Shown here piece after piece: positions 1-9,268 of a DNA stretch of 33,535 nucleotides. The notes below the pieces were generated by a model. It made no database searches. It was not told the origin of the DNA and worked only from the letters and a program-made list of their open reading frames with translations. The DNA comes from CBEUVQ01 sp965546615 (GTDB taxonomy: Bacteria; Bacillota; Desulfotomaculia; Desulfotomaculales; Desulfohalotomaculaceae), in NCBI GenBank assembly GCA_965546615.1, contig CBEUVQ010000027.1:1-33535 (forward strand), written 5' to 3'. The translations under genes were made by a program, and so were the position numbers. Positions within the stretch are counted from its first letter, which is position 1. Each line of letters begins with the position of its first letter.

Positions 1-52
1 GGTTCTAGTGGGCATTACGCTCGTGGAGGTTCAAGTCCTCTTCACCGCACCA
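1..52 (+). tRNA. tRNA-Leu (CUN-reading), 3' part
   Basis: This is the 3' portion of a class II tRNA cut by the window edge. Visible are the 3' anticodon stem TCTAG, a long variable arm, the T arm with loop TTCAAGT flanked by GGAGG and CCTCT, the 3' acceptor strand TCACCGC, discriminator A and an encoded CCA. The long arm plus discriminator A points to leucine. If the anticodon stem is TCTAG, the window starts at position 36 with G followed by G37, which fits an NAG anticodon reading CUN codons. The first anticodon base lies outside the window. Confidence 0.93.
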
Positions 53-58
53 AAAAAA

Positions 59-89
59 GGTTTCGGTTAAAAATACCGAAGCCTTTTTT
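59..89 (+). terminator. Intrinsic terminator of the tRNA unit
   Basis: A 9-bp stem (59-67 with 75-83, one G-T pair) closes a loop of seven bases and is followed by six T. It starts six bases after the CCA end, so the tRNA is the last gene of its transcript. Confidence 0.9.
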
Positions 90-291
90 GCTGTTTGAAA
101 AGAGATAGGCTGCACTTTTAGTCGGACAGATTTTTAAGGTGAGCAGAAAAAAGAGAACCTAATGCCGGTGCAGAGGTTGGCAGAGTTATGTAAAGAAAAT
201 AAATATTTGTCAGTCTGCAAGTATACATAATTCATATAATAAAAGGAATCGATTTTTGTTGAGTTTTATATTATAATAACAATACATGACT

Positions 292-382
292 CAGCACAAC
301 GGCGTGCTGGACTAACGGCGATGAAGCCTACAACGATTAACAAATCTTTTTGCTTTGTTAATCGTCTGTGGGCTTTTTTTGT
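292..382 (+). promoter_or_regulatory. gltB leader: hexaloop hairpin plus terminator (possible ANTAR antitermination target)
   Basis: A perfect 6-bp stem (CAGCAC 292-297, GTGCTG 304-309) closes the six-base loop AACGGC, with A at loop position 1 and G at position 4. That is the pattern recognised by ANTAR-domain antiterminators. A weaker GGC/GCC mini-hairpin (317-319 with 326-328) has loop GATGAA, keeping G4 but not A1. Its GCC is also the foot of a very strong terminator: 324-344 pairs with 354-375 in about 21 bp with one bulged C, followed by a T-rich run. The terminator ends about 40 bases before the gltB start, so read-through would be needed for gltB expression. The hairpins are seen directly; the ANTAR assignment is inference from loop pattern and the nitrogen-related target gene. 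Confidence 0.6.
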
Positions 383-417
383 TTTTTTACGGATTTTAGA
401 ATTGGAGGTAATTAACT

Positions 418-3400
418 ATGGCTGATATGAACTACAAAAATTGTGGATTGCCCCGCAAACAAGGTTTGTATAATCCAATGTTTGAGCATGATGCCTGCGG
501 TATTGGTTTTGTTGCCAATATTAACGGGGAAAAATCCAACAAAATTTTACGCCAAGCTTTGACTATTTTAATTAATCTTGATCACCGCGGCGGGCAGGGT
601 GCGGAGAGCAGCACAGGAGACGGTGCCGGAATTTTAATGCAGCTGCCGCACAGTTTTTTTGTCAAAGAATGTTCAAAGCTTAATGTTTGTTTACCTCCTG
701 CAGGTAGGTATGCAGTCGGTATGCTTTTTTTACCTAAAGATACCGGTATGCTGAAAGATATACAGCAGCTGTTGGGGCAAGTTGTTCAGCAGGAAGGGCA
801 AAAACTGCTGGGCTGGCGGGAAGTGCCGGTTGACAATTCTATGCTGGGTGAAACAGCAAAGAACGCCCAGCCGTATATTATGCAGGTTTTTATTGCTGCT
901 GATTCAGATATTGATAATTTAGAATTTGAACGCAAACTTTATGTGATCAGAAAACGTTCTGAAAAAGAAGTTTACCAAAAATTATTAAAAGATGATGAAA
1001 CATTTTATTTTGCCAGCTTGTCTTCCCGAACGATAGTGTATAAGGGAATGCTTACACCTGAACAGGTGGATCGTTTTTACTTGGATTTGCAGCATCCTAA
1101 TATAGAAATCGCTTTGGCATTGGTGCATTCGCGCTTCAGCACCAATACTTTTCCCAGCTGGGAGCGTGCTCATCCGTATCGCTACATTATCCATAACGGA
1201 GAATTTAATACGCTGCGCGGCAATGTTAACTGGATGTATGCTCGGCAGGCTGTGTGCAGTTCGGAGAATTTTTCTGACGAAGATATGAAAAAAATTATGC
1301 CGGTTATTGATCAAAGCGGCAGTGACTCTGCAATTTTTGACAACTGTTTGGAATTTCTTTCTCTTACAGGGCGTTCTCTGCCTCATGCGGTAATGATGAT
1401 GATTCCCGAGCCTTGGAATTATCATGAAAGCATGAGTGATGAAAAGAAAGCTTTCTATGAATACCACAGTTGTTTGATGGAACCTTGGGACGGACCGGCT
1501 GCCATCGCTTTTACCGATGGTAAAATAATCGGTGCTTCTTTGGACAGAAACGGTCTCAGACCTTCGCGTTATTATGTGACAAAGGATGATACCATTGTCC
1601 TTGCTTCAGAAGCAGGCGTGCTGGATATTGCCCCGGAGAACGTTCTTTATAAAAAACGTCTGCGTCCGGGAAGAATGCTGCTGGTTGATACCGAAGCCGG
1701 GCGCATAGTTACAGATACAGAATTAAAACATCAGATAGCTGCCGAACATCCATATCGCCGGTGGTTGGATCGATATATGCTGAACTTAAGCGACCTGCCT
1801 GAGAACGGTGAAGAGCAGCGGTTGGATAATGTTACCATATACCAAAAGGCTTTTGGTTTTACTCACGAAGAATTAATCAAAACACTGGAACCAATGGCAA
1901 GAAATGCGGTTGATCCTGTGGGAGCGATGGGGAATGACTCATCACTGGCAGTGTTATCTGATAAGCCGCAGCTTTTATATAACTACTTTAAGCAGTTGTT
2001 TGCCCAGGTTACCAATCCACCTATTGATGCCAGCAGGGAGGAAATAGTTACTGCTATAGAAACTACAATCGGTTCAGAAAAAAATCTGATAAAACCTGAG
2101 CCGGATAGCTGTCGACGTATTCGGATTAAGACACCGATTTTAAACAATCTCGAATTAGAAAAACTGCGCGGCATCAAAGAAGAAGGTTTTAAATCAGTCA
2201 CCATTCCGATATTATATAAGGCTGCTGACGGTGCCCAAGGGTTAGAACAGGCACTGGAAGGGATTTTTCAATCAGCCGATCGAGCAATTGCTGAAGGCGC
2301 CAATATTTTGATTTTGTCAGATCGGGGGATCAATCAGGATTGCGCAGCGGTTCCCGCTTTGTTGGCTGTGTCCGGTTTGCATCACCACCTGATAAGGCAG
2401 GGTACCCGCACTAAGGCAAGTTTGTTATTGGAATCCGGAGAGCCGCGCGAAGTGCACCATTTTGCGGTGTTGTTGGGTTATGGTGCAAATGCCGTTAATC
2501 CTTACTTGGCGTTGGAAACTATAAAAGATATGATTGACCGCCGTTTCATTACCGGACTGAGCTGTCAGCATGCAGAAAAGAATTATATCAAGGCTTGTAC
2601 TAAGGGCATTGTAAAAGTTATGTCTAAAATGGGTATTTCCACCGTACAAAGTTATTGCGGTGCACAGATATTTGAGGCTGTTGGCATTGACCAATCGGTT
2701 ATAGATAAATATTTTACTTGGACACCTTCGCGCATTGGCGGCATTGATATGACCGTTATTGCGCGGGAAACACAGGTTCGCCACAGTCAGGCCTTTTTGG
2801 CACAAGAGCGCTTTGCAGATACATTGGCATCGGGATCTGCTTATCAATGGCGGCATGACGGTGAGACGCATATGTATGATCCGGAAAGCATCTACTATTT
2901 ACAGCAGGCCTGCCGCAATAACGATTATAAACTGTTTAAAAAGTACTCTAAAAAAATAAATGAAGAATCGGGCATAAAATGTACTTTGCGCGGACTGCTT
3001 ACATTTAAAGCGAGGAAACCGGTGCCGATTGATGAAGTGGAATCCGTGGAATCTATCTGCCGCCGCTTCAAAACCGGGGCTATGTCGTACGGCTCAATCA
3101 GCAAAGAGGCTCATGAATGTCTGGCTGTCGCCATGAACCGAATTGGCGGAAAGAGCAACACCGGTGAAGGCGGTGAAGATCCCAAACGCTTTATTCCTGA
3201 TGCAAACGGTGATTCCCGGCGCAGCGCTATCAAACAAGTAGCTTCCGGTCGTTTTGGCGTCACTTCTAATTACTTGGTTAATGCTGACGAAATTCAGATT
3301 AAAATGGCACAAGGGGCTAAACCCGGTGAGGGCGGACAGCTTCCCGGCAGAAAAGTGTACCCGTGGGTTGCCGAGGTAAGGGGCACAACAGCAGGGGTGG

Positions 3401-5022
3401 GATTGATATCACCGCCGCCGCACCACGATATTTATTCCATTGAAGACTTGGCCCAATTGATTCATGACTTAAAGAACGCTAATCCTCAAGCGAGAATTAA
3501 CGTTAAATTGGTTTCAGAAGTTGGCGTCGGCACTATTGCTGCCGGGGTAGCGAAAGGACGTGCCGATGTTGTCTTAATCAGCGGTTATGACGGTGGAACC
3601 GGTGCTTCTCCACGTACCAGTATCCGGCATGCCGGCCTGCCCTGGGAATTGGGTTTGGCGGAAACTCACCAAACATTGATGCTGAATAAGCTGCGGGACA
3701 GAATAGTTGTTGAAACCGACGGCAAACTTATGACCGGGCGGGACGTAGTAATTGCAGCGCTGCTTGGCGCCGAAGAGTATGGTTTTGCCACCGCGCCGTT
3801 GGTAGCGATGGGGTGTGTAATGATGCGGGTGTGCAACTTGGATACCTGCCCGGTGGGAATTGCCACTCAAAATCCTGAGCTGCGGAAAAATTTTAAAGGC
3901 AAACCGGAATATGTGGTTAATTTAATGAAGTTTATTGCGGAGGAAGTACGGGAACTTATGGCTGCTCTTGGCTTCCGCAGTATCAATGAAATGGTGGGCA
4001 GAACTGACGCATTAGAAGTCAGTAGTGCCGTCAATCATTGGAAGCGCAAGGGGTTGGATTTATCGCCGCTGCTGTATCAGCCGAATACAGATGAAGCGGT
4101 GGCCAGATACTGCCGGGTATCTCAAGACCACAGATTGGATAATTCTTTAGACCGCAAACAGCTGCTGAAGCACTGCCGACCGGCATTAGAATACCGCCAA
4201 CCGGTAGAGGTTGAGCTGCCTATTTGCAATACCAATCGGACGGTAGGTGCTATTTTGGGCAGTGAGGTTACCAAGCGATACGGTGCGGACGGGCTGCCTG
4301 AGGACACCATTAAATTAAACTTTGTAGGTTCAGCGGGACAAAGTTTTGGTGCGTTTGTACCGAAAGGCATGACGCTGTCTTTGGAAGGCGACGCCAACGA
4401 CTATGTGGGTAAAGGCCTTTCCGGAGGAAAGATAATAGTTCGGCCGCCTGTTAATGCTTCCTTTGTGCCAGAAGAAAATATCATTATCGGCAATGTTGCT
4501 TTTTACGGTGCCACATCCGGCGAAGCATATATTCGGGGTATAGCCGGCGAAAGGTTCTGTGTTCGAAACAGCGGTGTTCATGCTGTAGTGGAAGGTGTAG
4601 GTGACCATGGCTGTGAATACATGACCGGTGGGCGGGTAGTGATACTCGGAACAACCGGCCGCAACTTTGCTGCCGGTATGTCAGGCGGTATTGCTTATGT
4701 TTTAGATGAAACGGGAGCTTTTGACAGTCATTGCAACAAAGAAATGGTGCTGTTGGAAAGGTTGGAAAATACTGAGGAAATAGAAGAACTCAAAGCGTTA
4801 ATTATTAAGCATTTGGATTATACCGGCAGTTCGGTGGCTGAAAGAGTGCTTAATAATTGGCAAACGATGCTGCCCAAGTTTGTGCGGGTAATACCGAAAG
4901 ATTATAAGCGTGTTCTGGAAGCACTGAAACGGGCCCGCTGTCAGGGATTAAGCGGTGAAGAAGCTGTTATGAGTGCATTTAAAGAAAATACAATGGATCA
5001 AGCCAGAGTCAGCGGCAATTAA
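418..5022 (+). CDS. gltB: Glutamate synthase, large (alpha) subunit
   Basis: Makes two glutamate from glutamine and 2-oxoglutarate with electrons delivered by the small subunit; cytoplasmic. At 1534 residues it has the usual full length. The N-terminal class II glutamine amidotransferase domain carries Cys27 in HDACGIGF, expected to become the N-terminal nucleophile after removal of a 26-residue propeptide. The central and FMN-binding synthase domains follow, with SGYDGGTGAS near residue 1055. Cys1133, Cys1139 and Cys1144 are the expected ligands of the 3Fe-4S cluster. The C-terminal GXGXG beta-helix domain includes GNVAFYGATSGEAYIRG. The ATG has GGAGGT about eight bases upstream. It is followed closely by gltD, and its leader carries a terminator that probably gates expression. 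Confidence 0.98.
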   Translation: MADMNYKNCGLPRKQGLYNPMFEHDACGIGFVANINGEKSNKILRQALTILINLDHRGGQGAESSTGDGAGILMQLPHSFFVKECSKLNVCLPPAGRYAVGMLFLPKDTGMLKDIQQLLGQVVQQEGQKLLGWREVPVDNSMLGETAKNAQPYIMQVFIAADSDIDNLEFERKLYVIRKRSEKEVYQKLLKDDETFYFASLSSRTIVYKGMLTPEQVDRFYLDLQHPNIEIALALVHSRFSTNTFPSWERAHPYRYIIHNGEFNTLRGNVNWMYARQAVCSSENFSDEDMKKIMPVIDQSGSDSAIFDNCLEFLSLTGRSLPHAVMMMIPEPWNYHESMSDEKKAFYEYHSCLMEPWDGPAAIAFTDGKIIGASLDRNGLRPSRYYVTKDDTIVLASEAGVLDIAPENVLYKKRLRPGRMLLVDTEAGRIVTDTELKHQIAAEHPYRRWLDRYMLNLSDLPENGEEQRLDNVTIYQKAFGFTHEELIKTLEPMARNAVDPVGAMGNDSSLAVLSDKPQLLYNYFKQLFAQVTNPPIDASREEIVTAIETTIGSEKNLIKPEPDSCRRIRIKTPILNNLELEKLRGIKEEGFKSVTIPILYKAADGAQGLEQALEGIFQSADRAIAEGANILILSDRGINQDCAAVPALLAVSGLHHHLIRQGTRTKASLLLESGEPREVHHFAVLLGYGANAVNPYLALETIKDMIDRRFITGLSCQHAEKNYIKACTKGIVKVMSKMGISTVQSYCGAQIFEAVGIDQSVIDKYFTWTPSRIGGIDMTVIARETQVRHSQAFLAQERFADTLASGSAYQWRHDGETHMYDPESIYYLQQACRNNDYKLFKKYSKKINEESGIKCTLRGLLTFKARKPVPIDEVESVESICRRFKTGAMSYGSISKEAHECLAVAMNRIGGKSNTGEGGEDPKRFIPDANGDSRRSAIKQVASGRFGVTSNYLVNADEIQIKMAQGAKPGEGGQLPGRKVYPWVAEVRGTTAGVGLISPPPHHDIYSIEDLAQLIHDLKNANPQARINVKLVSEVGVGTIAAGVAKGRADVVLISGYDGGTGASPRTSIRHAGLPWELGLAETHQTLMLNKLRDRIVVETDGKLMTGRDVVIAALLGAEEYGFATAPLVAMGCVMMRVCNLDTCPVGIATQNPELRKNFKGKPEYVVNLMKFIAEEVRELMAALGFRSINEMVGRTDALEVSSAVNHWKRKGLDLSPLLYQPNTDEAVARYCRVSQDHRLDNSLDRKQLLKHCRPALEYRQPVEVELPICNTNRTVGAILGSEVTKRYGADGLPEDTIKLNFVGSAGQSFGAFVPKGMTLSLEGDANDYVGKGLSGGKIIVRPPVNASFVPEENIIIGNVAFYGATSGEAYIRGIAGERFCVRNSGVHAVVEGVGDHGCEYMTGGRVVILGTTGRNFAAGMSGGIAYVLDETGAFDSHCNKEMVLLERLENTEEIEELKALIIKHLDYTGSSVAERVLNNWQTMLPKFVRVIPKDYKRVLEALKRARCQGLSGEEAVMSAFKENTMDQARVSGN

Positions 5023-5051
5023 TCCGGACTGGTTGGGAGGAGATGATCACT

Positions 5052-6524
5052 ATGGGTAAGCCTACCGGTTTCATTGAATACACGAGAGAAGCCGCCGCTT
5101 ATCGCGAACCGAATGAGCGGCTGAAAGATTGGCAGGAACTTTATTTGCAGTTGCCGGAAGAAAAAATTAAAATTCAAGCAGCCCGCTGCATGGAATGCGG
5201 AACACCTTTTTGTCACAGCGGAATGATGATTAACGGAGCTGCTTCCGGGTGTCCCAATCATAATGTACCACCGGAATGGAATGATTTGGTTTATCGGGGT
5301 TTGTGGAAGGAAGCTTTGAAACGTTTAATTAAAACCAATAATTTTCCGGAATTTACCGGCAGAGTATGTCCTGCTCTTTGTGAGGGGGCATGCACTGCCG
5401 GGCTGGTTGCCCAACCGGTTGCTGTGAAAAATATTGAACGAACAATTATTGAAAAAGCCTATGCAGAAGGATGGATAAAGCCATCCCCGCCGGCAAAACG
5501 TACCGGCAAAAAAGTTGCGGTTGTCGGTTCCGGTCCGTCAGGGCTGGCCTGCGCTGATGAACTTAATAAATTGGGTCATTTGGTTACTGTTTTTGAAAGA
5601 GAGGACAGGATTGGCGGCCTGTTGATGTATGGAATACCGAATATGAAGTTAGATAAACGCTGTGTTCAAAGGCGGGTTGATCTAATGGCTGCCGAAGGAG
5701 TTAAGTTTGTCACCAATACCGAAGTGGGTAAGGACTATCCGGCGGAACAGCTGCTTAATGAATTTGATGCGGTTGTACTCTGCATCGGCGCTAAAAAACC
5801 GCGTGCCCTTCAAGCAGAAGGCGCCAATCTTAAAGGTGTATACTTTGCGGTGGACTTTCTTGCTGCCAATACAAAAAGTTTATTAGATTCAAACCACAAA
5901 GACGGCAATTATATTTCTGCTGCTGGAAAAGATGTTGTAATTATCGGTGGTGGTGACACCGGCACTGACTGTGTCGGTACGGTACTGAGACATCAATGCA
6001 GCAGCGTGGTTCAGCTGGAAATTATGCCGCAGCTGCCTGCAGAGCGCTCTTCAAACAATCCTTGGCCGCAGTATCCAAGAACACATAAAGTTGATTACGG
6101 TCAGCAGGAGGCAATAGAAGTTTTTGGTGCTGATCCACGCCGGTATTGTATTACCGCCAAAAAACTTGTCGCTGATGATGCAGGGAATGTTAAAGCGGTG
6201 CACACCGTAGATGTTGAATGGGTGAAAAATGAGCACGGCCGCATGGTTCCCCGCGAGATAGCCGGTACCGAAAAAGTTTGGCCTGCGCAGCTTGTGCTGC
6301 TGGCAATGGGATTTGTTGGTCCTGAAGATGCGCTGCTTAATAAGCTGGGAATAGAGCGCGATGAACGAAGCAATGCTAAAGCTGAATACGGTCAATTTGC
6401 CACTAACGTAGAAGGAATTTTTGCTGCCGGAGATGTGCGCAGGGGGCAAAGTTTGGTTATATGGGCGATTAATGAAGGACGCGGTGCTGCTCAAGCTTGC
6501 AATAAATATTTAACAGTAAATTAG
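5052..6524 (+). CDS. gltD: Glutamate synthase, small (beta) subunit
   Basis: Flavoprotein that oxidises NAD(P)H and passes electrons through iron-sulfur clusters to the large subunit. The N-terminal region has cysteines for 4Fe-4S clusters (Cys46, Cys49 and Cys54, then further clusters at CPNHN and CPALCEGAC). An FAD-binding motif VVGSGPSGL lies near residue 157, and a second nucleotide motif IIGGGDTG near residue 297. The 490-residue length is normal. I chose the ATG at 5052, giving MGKPTGFIEY as in other GltD proteins: GGAGG lies about ten bases before it, whereas the in-frame ATG at 5043 almost touches that ribosome binding site. The gene starts 29 bases after gltB and is followed by a terminator, so gltBD is a two-gene unit. 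Confidence 0.97.
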   Translation: MGKPTGFIEYTREAAAYREPNERLKDWQELYLQLPEEKIKIQAARCMECGTPFCHSGMMINGAASGCPNHNVPPEWNDLVYRGLWKEALKRLIKTNNFPEFTGRVCPALCEGACTAGLVAQPVAVKNIERTIIEKAYAEGWIKPSPPAKRTGKKVAVVGSGPSGLACADELNKLGHLVTVFEREDRIGGLLMYGIPNMKLDKRCVQRRVDLMAAEGVKFVTNTEVGKDYPAEQLLNEFDAVVLCIGAKKPRALQAEGANLKGVYFAVDFLAANTKSLLDSNHKDGNYISAAGKDVVIIGGGDTGTDCVGTVLRHQCSSVVQLEIMPQLPAERSSNNPWPQYPRTHKVDYGQQEAIEVFGADPRRYCITAKKLVADDAGNVKAVHTVDVEWVKNEHGRMVPREIAGTEKVWPAQLVLLAMGFVGPEDALLNKLGIERDERSNAKAEYGQFATNVEGIFAAGDVRRGQSLVIWAINEGRGAAQACNKYLTVN

Positions 6525-6536
6525 ATTAAACGGATT

Positions 6537-6567
6537 AAAAAAGTGACTCCACGTGTGTCACTTTTTT
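6537..6567 (+). terminator. Intrinsic terminator after gltD
   Basis: Perfect 11-bp inverted repeat: AAAAAAGTGAC (6537-6547) with GTCACTTTTTT (6557-6567), nine-base loop. It separates gltBD from aspA-hydF and, being A/T symmetric at the foot, could act in both directions. Confidence 0.92.
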
Positions 6568-6607
6568 GTCCGTATTGATGAAAAATTTTAAAGGCAGTGG
6601 ATTGAAA

Positions 6608-8002
6608 ATGTACAGGATTGAAAAAGACTTTATTGGCGAGTTAAAGATCCCACAAAAAGCTTATTACGGTATTCACAGCGTCAGAGCAGCAGAAAATTTC
6701 AGAGTTTCTAATAACGGTGTTCATTCGGAATTAATCAAAGCATTGGCGTTGGTAAAACAGGCAGCGGCAGATGCAAACATGACAGTCGGTCTTTTAGACA
6801 GAAAAATTGGGGACGCTGTTTATCAGGCTGCGGGAGAGATTGCAGCCGGTAACTATCAAGACCAATTCATTGTTGATGCATTACAAGGCGGTGCCGGCAC
6901 ATCGACAAATATGAACATGAACGAAGTGATAGCCAACCGCGCAATAGAGTTATTGGGGGGGAAGAAAGGCGACTATTCACTGGTGCATCCGATAAACCAT
7001 GTGAATATGTCTCAATCAACCAATGACGTATATCCCACAGCGCTGCGAATTGCTGCCATCCGAATGCTGCAGCCGTTAAGTGAAAGCTGTGCATTATTGC
7101 AGGGAGCCTTTCAAAAGAAAGAAGCGGAATTTGCCGGTGTGCTTAAAGTAGGACGTACCGAAATGCAGGATGCTGTTCCGGTTTCGCTGGGACAAGAGTT
7201 TGCGGCATATGCCGAGGCGCTTTCCAGAGATCGCTGGCGCCTTTATAAAGTAGAGGAGCGGCTGCGGCAGATTAACATAGGCGGGACGGCGGTTGGAACA
7301 GGGCTGAACGCCGACAGAGAATACATTTATACAGTTGTTGAACGTCTGCGGGGATTAACCGGTATCGGTTTGGCCAGAGCGGAAAATATGATTGATGTTA
7401 CCCAGAATGCAGATGTTTTTGTTGAGGTATCGGGTTTATTAAAGGCAAATGCGGCCACGCTGGCTAAAATTGCGGCAGATTTGAGAATTCTTTCGTCCGG
7501 TCCCCGAGCGGGTTTTGCGGAAATAAATCTGCCCAATTTACAAGCCGGTTCATCAATTATGCCCGGAAAGATTAATCCGGTGATGCCGGAGATGATCACG
7601 CAGGCTGTTTATCAAGTGATGGCACATGATGTGGCGATAACACTGGCGGCACAAGCCGGGCAGTTAGAACTAAATGCATTTCTGCCTTTAATCGCAGCCA
7701 ACATACTGCCGGCAATAGAACTGCTGGACCGGGCGATGCGATTGTTTGCTGAGCGCTGTATATTGGGAATAACCGCCAATAAAGAACGCTGCCGCGAAAT
7801 GCTGGACGGCAGCATTGGATTGGCGGCAGTGTTGGTGCCGCATATTGGTTATGAAAAAGCGGCAGAAATTGCCCAAACAGCATTATTAGAAGGGAAAAGT
7901 ATCCGGCAGGTGATATTGGAAAACAAAATCATGACAGCAGAAGAAACAGAAGCGGTACTGCAGCCTGAGGCCGCTGTAAAAGCAGGAATTACAGGAAGGT
8001 GA
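6608..8002 (+). CDS. aspA: Aspartate ammonia-lyase
   Basis: Converts L-aspartate to fumarate and ammonia; cytoplasmic homotetramer of the fumarase/aspartase superfamily. Seen are an AspA-like N-terminus with YYGIHSVRAAENF, the region QGGAGTSTNMNMNEV, the segment HVNMSQSTNDVYPTALR, and the family signature GSSIMPGKINPV with the mobile-loop serines at about residues 315-316. The 464-residue length is normal. I start at the ATG giving MYRIEKDF, which matches family N-termini, although its ribosome binding site (GGCAGTGG) is weak; an in-frame ATG at 6578 is the alternative. No good promoter is visible between the upstream terminator and this gene. It is four bases from hydF. Class II fumarase is a less likely reading because the N-terminal motif is aspartase-like. 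Confidence 0.93.
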   Translation: MYRIEKDFIGELKIPQKAYYGIHSVRAAENFRVSNNGVHSELIKALALVKQAAADANMTVGLLDRKIGDAVYQAAGEIAAGNYQDQFIVDALQGGAGTSTNMNMNEVIANRAIELLGGKKGDYSLVHPINHVNMSQSTNDVYPTALRIAAIRMLQPLSESCALLQGAFQKKEAEFAGVLKVGRTEMQDAVPVSLGQEFAAYAEALSRDRWRLYKVEERLRQINIGGTAVGTGLNADREYIYTVVERLRGLTGIGLARAENMIDVTQNADVFVEVSGLLKANAATLAKIAADLRILSSGPRAGFAEINLPNLQAGSSIMPGKINPVMPEMITQAVYQVMAHDVAITLAAQAGQLELNAFLPLIAANILPAIELLDRAMRLFAERCILGITANKERCREMLDGSIGLAAVLVPHIGYEKAAEIAQTALLEGKSIRQVILENKIMTAEETEAVLQPEAAVKAGITGR

Positions 8003-8006
8003 TGGA

Positions 8007-9227
8007 ATGTACGGTACACCCAGAGGAAATCGTCTGCACATAGCTATTTTTGGGCGAAGAAATGCCGGAAAGTCGTCTTTAATTAACGCACTGACAAACC
8101 AAGACATTGCTGTTGTTTCAAATGTGGCCGGTACAACAACTGATCCTGTTTACAAATCAATGGAAATACTGCCGATTGGTCCGGTAGTGATAATTGACAC
8201 CGCGGGCATCGATGACAGCGGACCGTTAGGTGAACTTAGAGTGGCGAAATCAAAAGAAGTTCTGAAAAAGGCAGATATGGTGCTGCTGGTAATAAACGCT
8301 GAACAGGATATGTCAGAATATGAAATCAATTTAGTAAAAGAATGTAAATGTCAAAACATACCGATAATAACGGTAATTAACAAAATTGACCGCCGCAGTG
8401 TGACGTCTAATGAACTGGAAAATTATCAAAAAATTCTTAACGTGCCGGTTGCAGCGGTCAGTGCTCTTACCGGAAAAGGAATATCAGATTTAAAAATAAG
8501 CATTATCCGTAATGCACCGAAAAGTTGGGATGATCAACCCATTATCGGAGATCTGCTGCAGCCCGGTGACACTGTGGTGTTGGTGGTGCCGATAGACTTG
8601 GCGGCACCGAAAGGCAGGCTGATACTGCCGCAGGTGCAGACCATCAGAGATATTTTAGACCACGATGCAGTATCGGTAGTTGTCAAAGAAAGAGAACTTA
8701 AACAAGCAATACATAATTTAAGTACTAAACCTAAAATAGTTGTTACAGATTCCCAAGCGTTTTTAAAAGCTGATGCGGATACCCCGCCGGACGTGTTGTT
8801 GACATCTTTTTCCATTCTTTTTGCCAGGTATAAAGGAGATTTAGAAACATTAGTTGCCGGTGCTAAAGCGATAGAAAGCCTGCGGCCGGGAGATAAAGTT
8901 TTGATTGCAGAAGCATGTACCCATCATCGGGTGGAAGATGATATCGGAACGGTGAAAATACCCCGCTGGCTGCGCCAGTTTGTAGGCGGAGAACTGAAGT
9001 TTGATTGGGTTAGCGGCACCAAATTTCCCAATAATATAAATGAATACAAACTGGTTATCCATTGCGGCGCATGTATGATTAACCGCCGAGAAATGCTTGC
9101 CCGCATCATGCATGTTCGTCAGGCAGGTGTACCGATAGTAAATTATGGGGTAGCCATCGCCTTTTTACATGGAATACTCCGCCGAGCTTTATCACCTTTT
9201 CAGCATTTAACAAACATTTTGGATTAG
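8007..9227 (+). CDS. hydF: [FeFe]-hydrogenase H-cluster maturation GTPase HydF
   Basis: Scaffold that assembles the 2Fe subcluster of the [FeFe]-hydrogenase H-cluster with HydE and HydG and delivers it to the apo-hydrogenase. The N-terminal GTPase domain has a P-loop GRRNAGKS at residues 16-23, switch region GTTTDP, DTAG and NKID. The C-terminal cluster domain has Cys304-x-His306 and, about 45 residues later, His352-Cys353-x-x-Cys356, matching the HydF CxH...HCxxC ligand pattern. Length of 406 residues is normal. The ribosome binding site GGAAGGTG overlaps the aspA stop codon, so the two are very likely cotranscribed. HydE, HydG and the hydrogenase itself are not in the window. Confidence 0.97.
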   Translation: MYGTPRGNRLHIAIFGRRNAGKSSLINALTNQDIAVVSNVAGTTTDPVYKSMEILPIGPVVIIDTAGIDDSGPLGELRVAKSKEVLKKADMVLLVINAEQDMSEYEINLVKECKCQNIPIITVINKIDRRSVTSNELENYQKILNVPVAAVSALTGKGISDLKISIIRNAPKSWDDQPIIGDLLQPGDTVVLVVPIDLAAPKGRLILPQVQTIRDILDHDAVSVVVKERELKQAIHNLSTKPKIVVTDSQAFLKADADTPPDVLLTSFSILFARYKGDLETLVAGAKAIESLRPGDKVLIAEACTHHRVEDDIGTVKIPRWLRQFVGGELKFDWVSGTKFPNNINEYKLVIHCGACMINRREMLARIMHVRQAGVPIVNYGVAIAFLHGILRRALSPFQHLTNILD

Positions 9228-9268
9228 TCTTTTTTAAGAAATACGAAAAGAGTTATTATTTATCATTA

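Larger units (their letters stand above)
53..417. other. Intergenic region and gltB leader
   Basis: This gene-free stretch holds the tRNA terminator, about 170 bases in which I see nothing, a TATAAT at 272-277 without a convincing -35 box, and then the structured leader of gltB at 292-382. The distance from the TATAAT to the first hairpin would place the transcript start near 284, inferred only. Confidence 0.7.

Noticed and set aside
1..92. tRNA-Leu 3' end as an integration site for a mobile element
   Set aside because: No integrase, no second copy of the tRNA 3' end in the window, and the following genes are housekeeping.
985..1467. A 160-codon reverse-strand ORF inside gltB, and similar antisense ORFs in most genes
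   Set aside because: They lie opposite well-recognised genes, lack ribosome binding sites and have no recognisable domains; they are by-products of coding sequence.
6566..6607. TTG start at 6566 for aspA
   Set aside because: It overlaps the terminator of gltD, has no ribosome binding site and adds residues not found at the family N-terminus.
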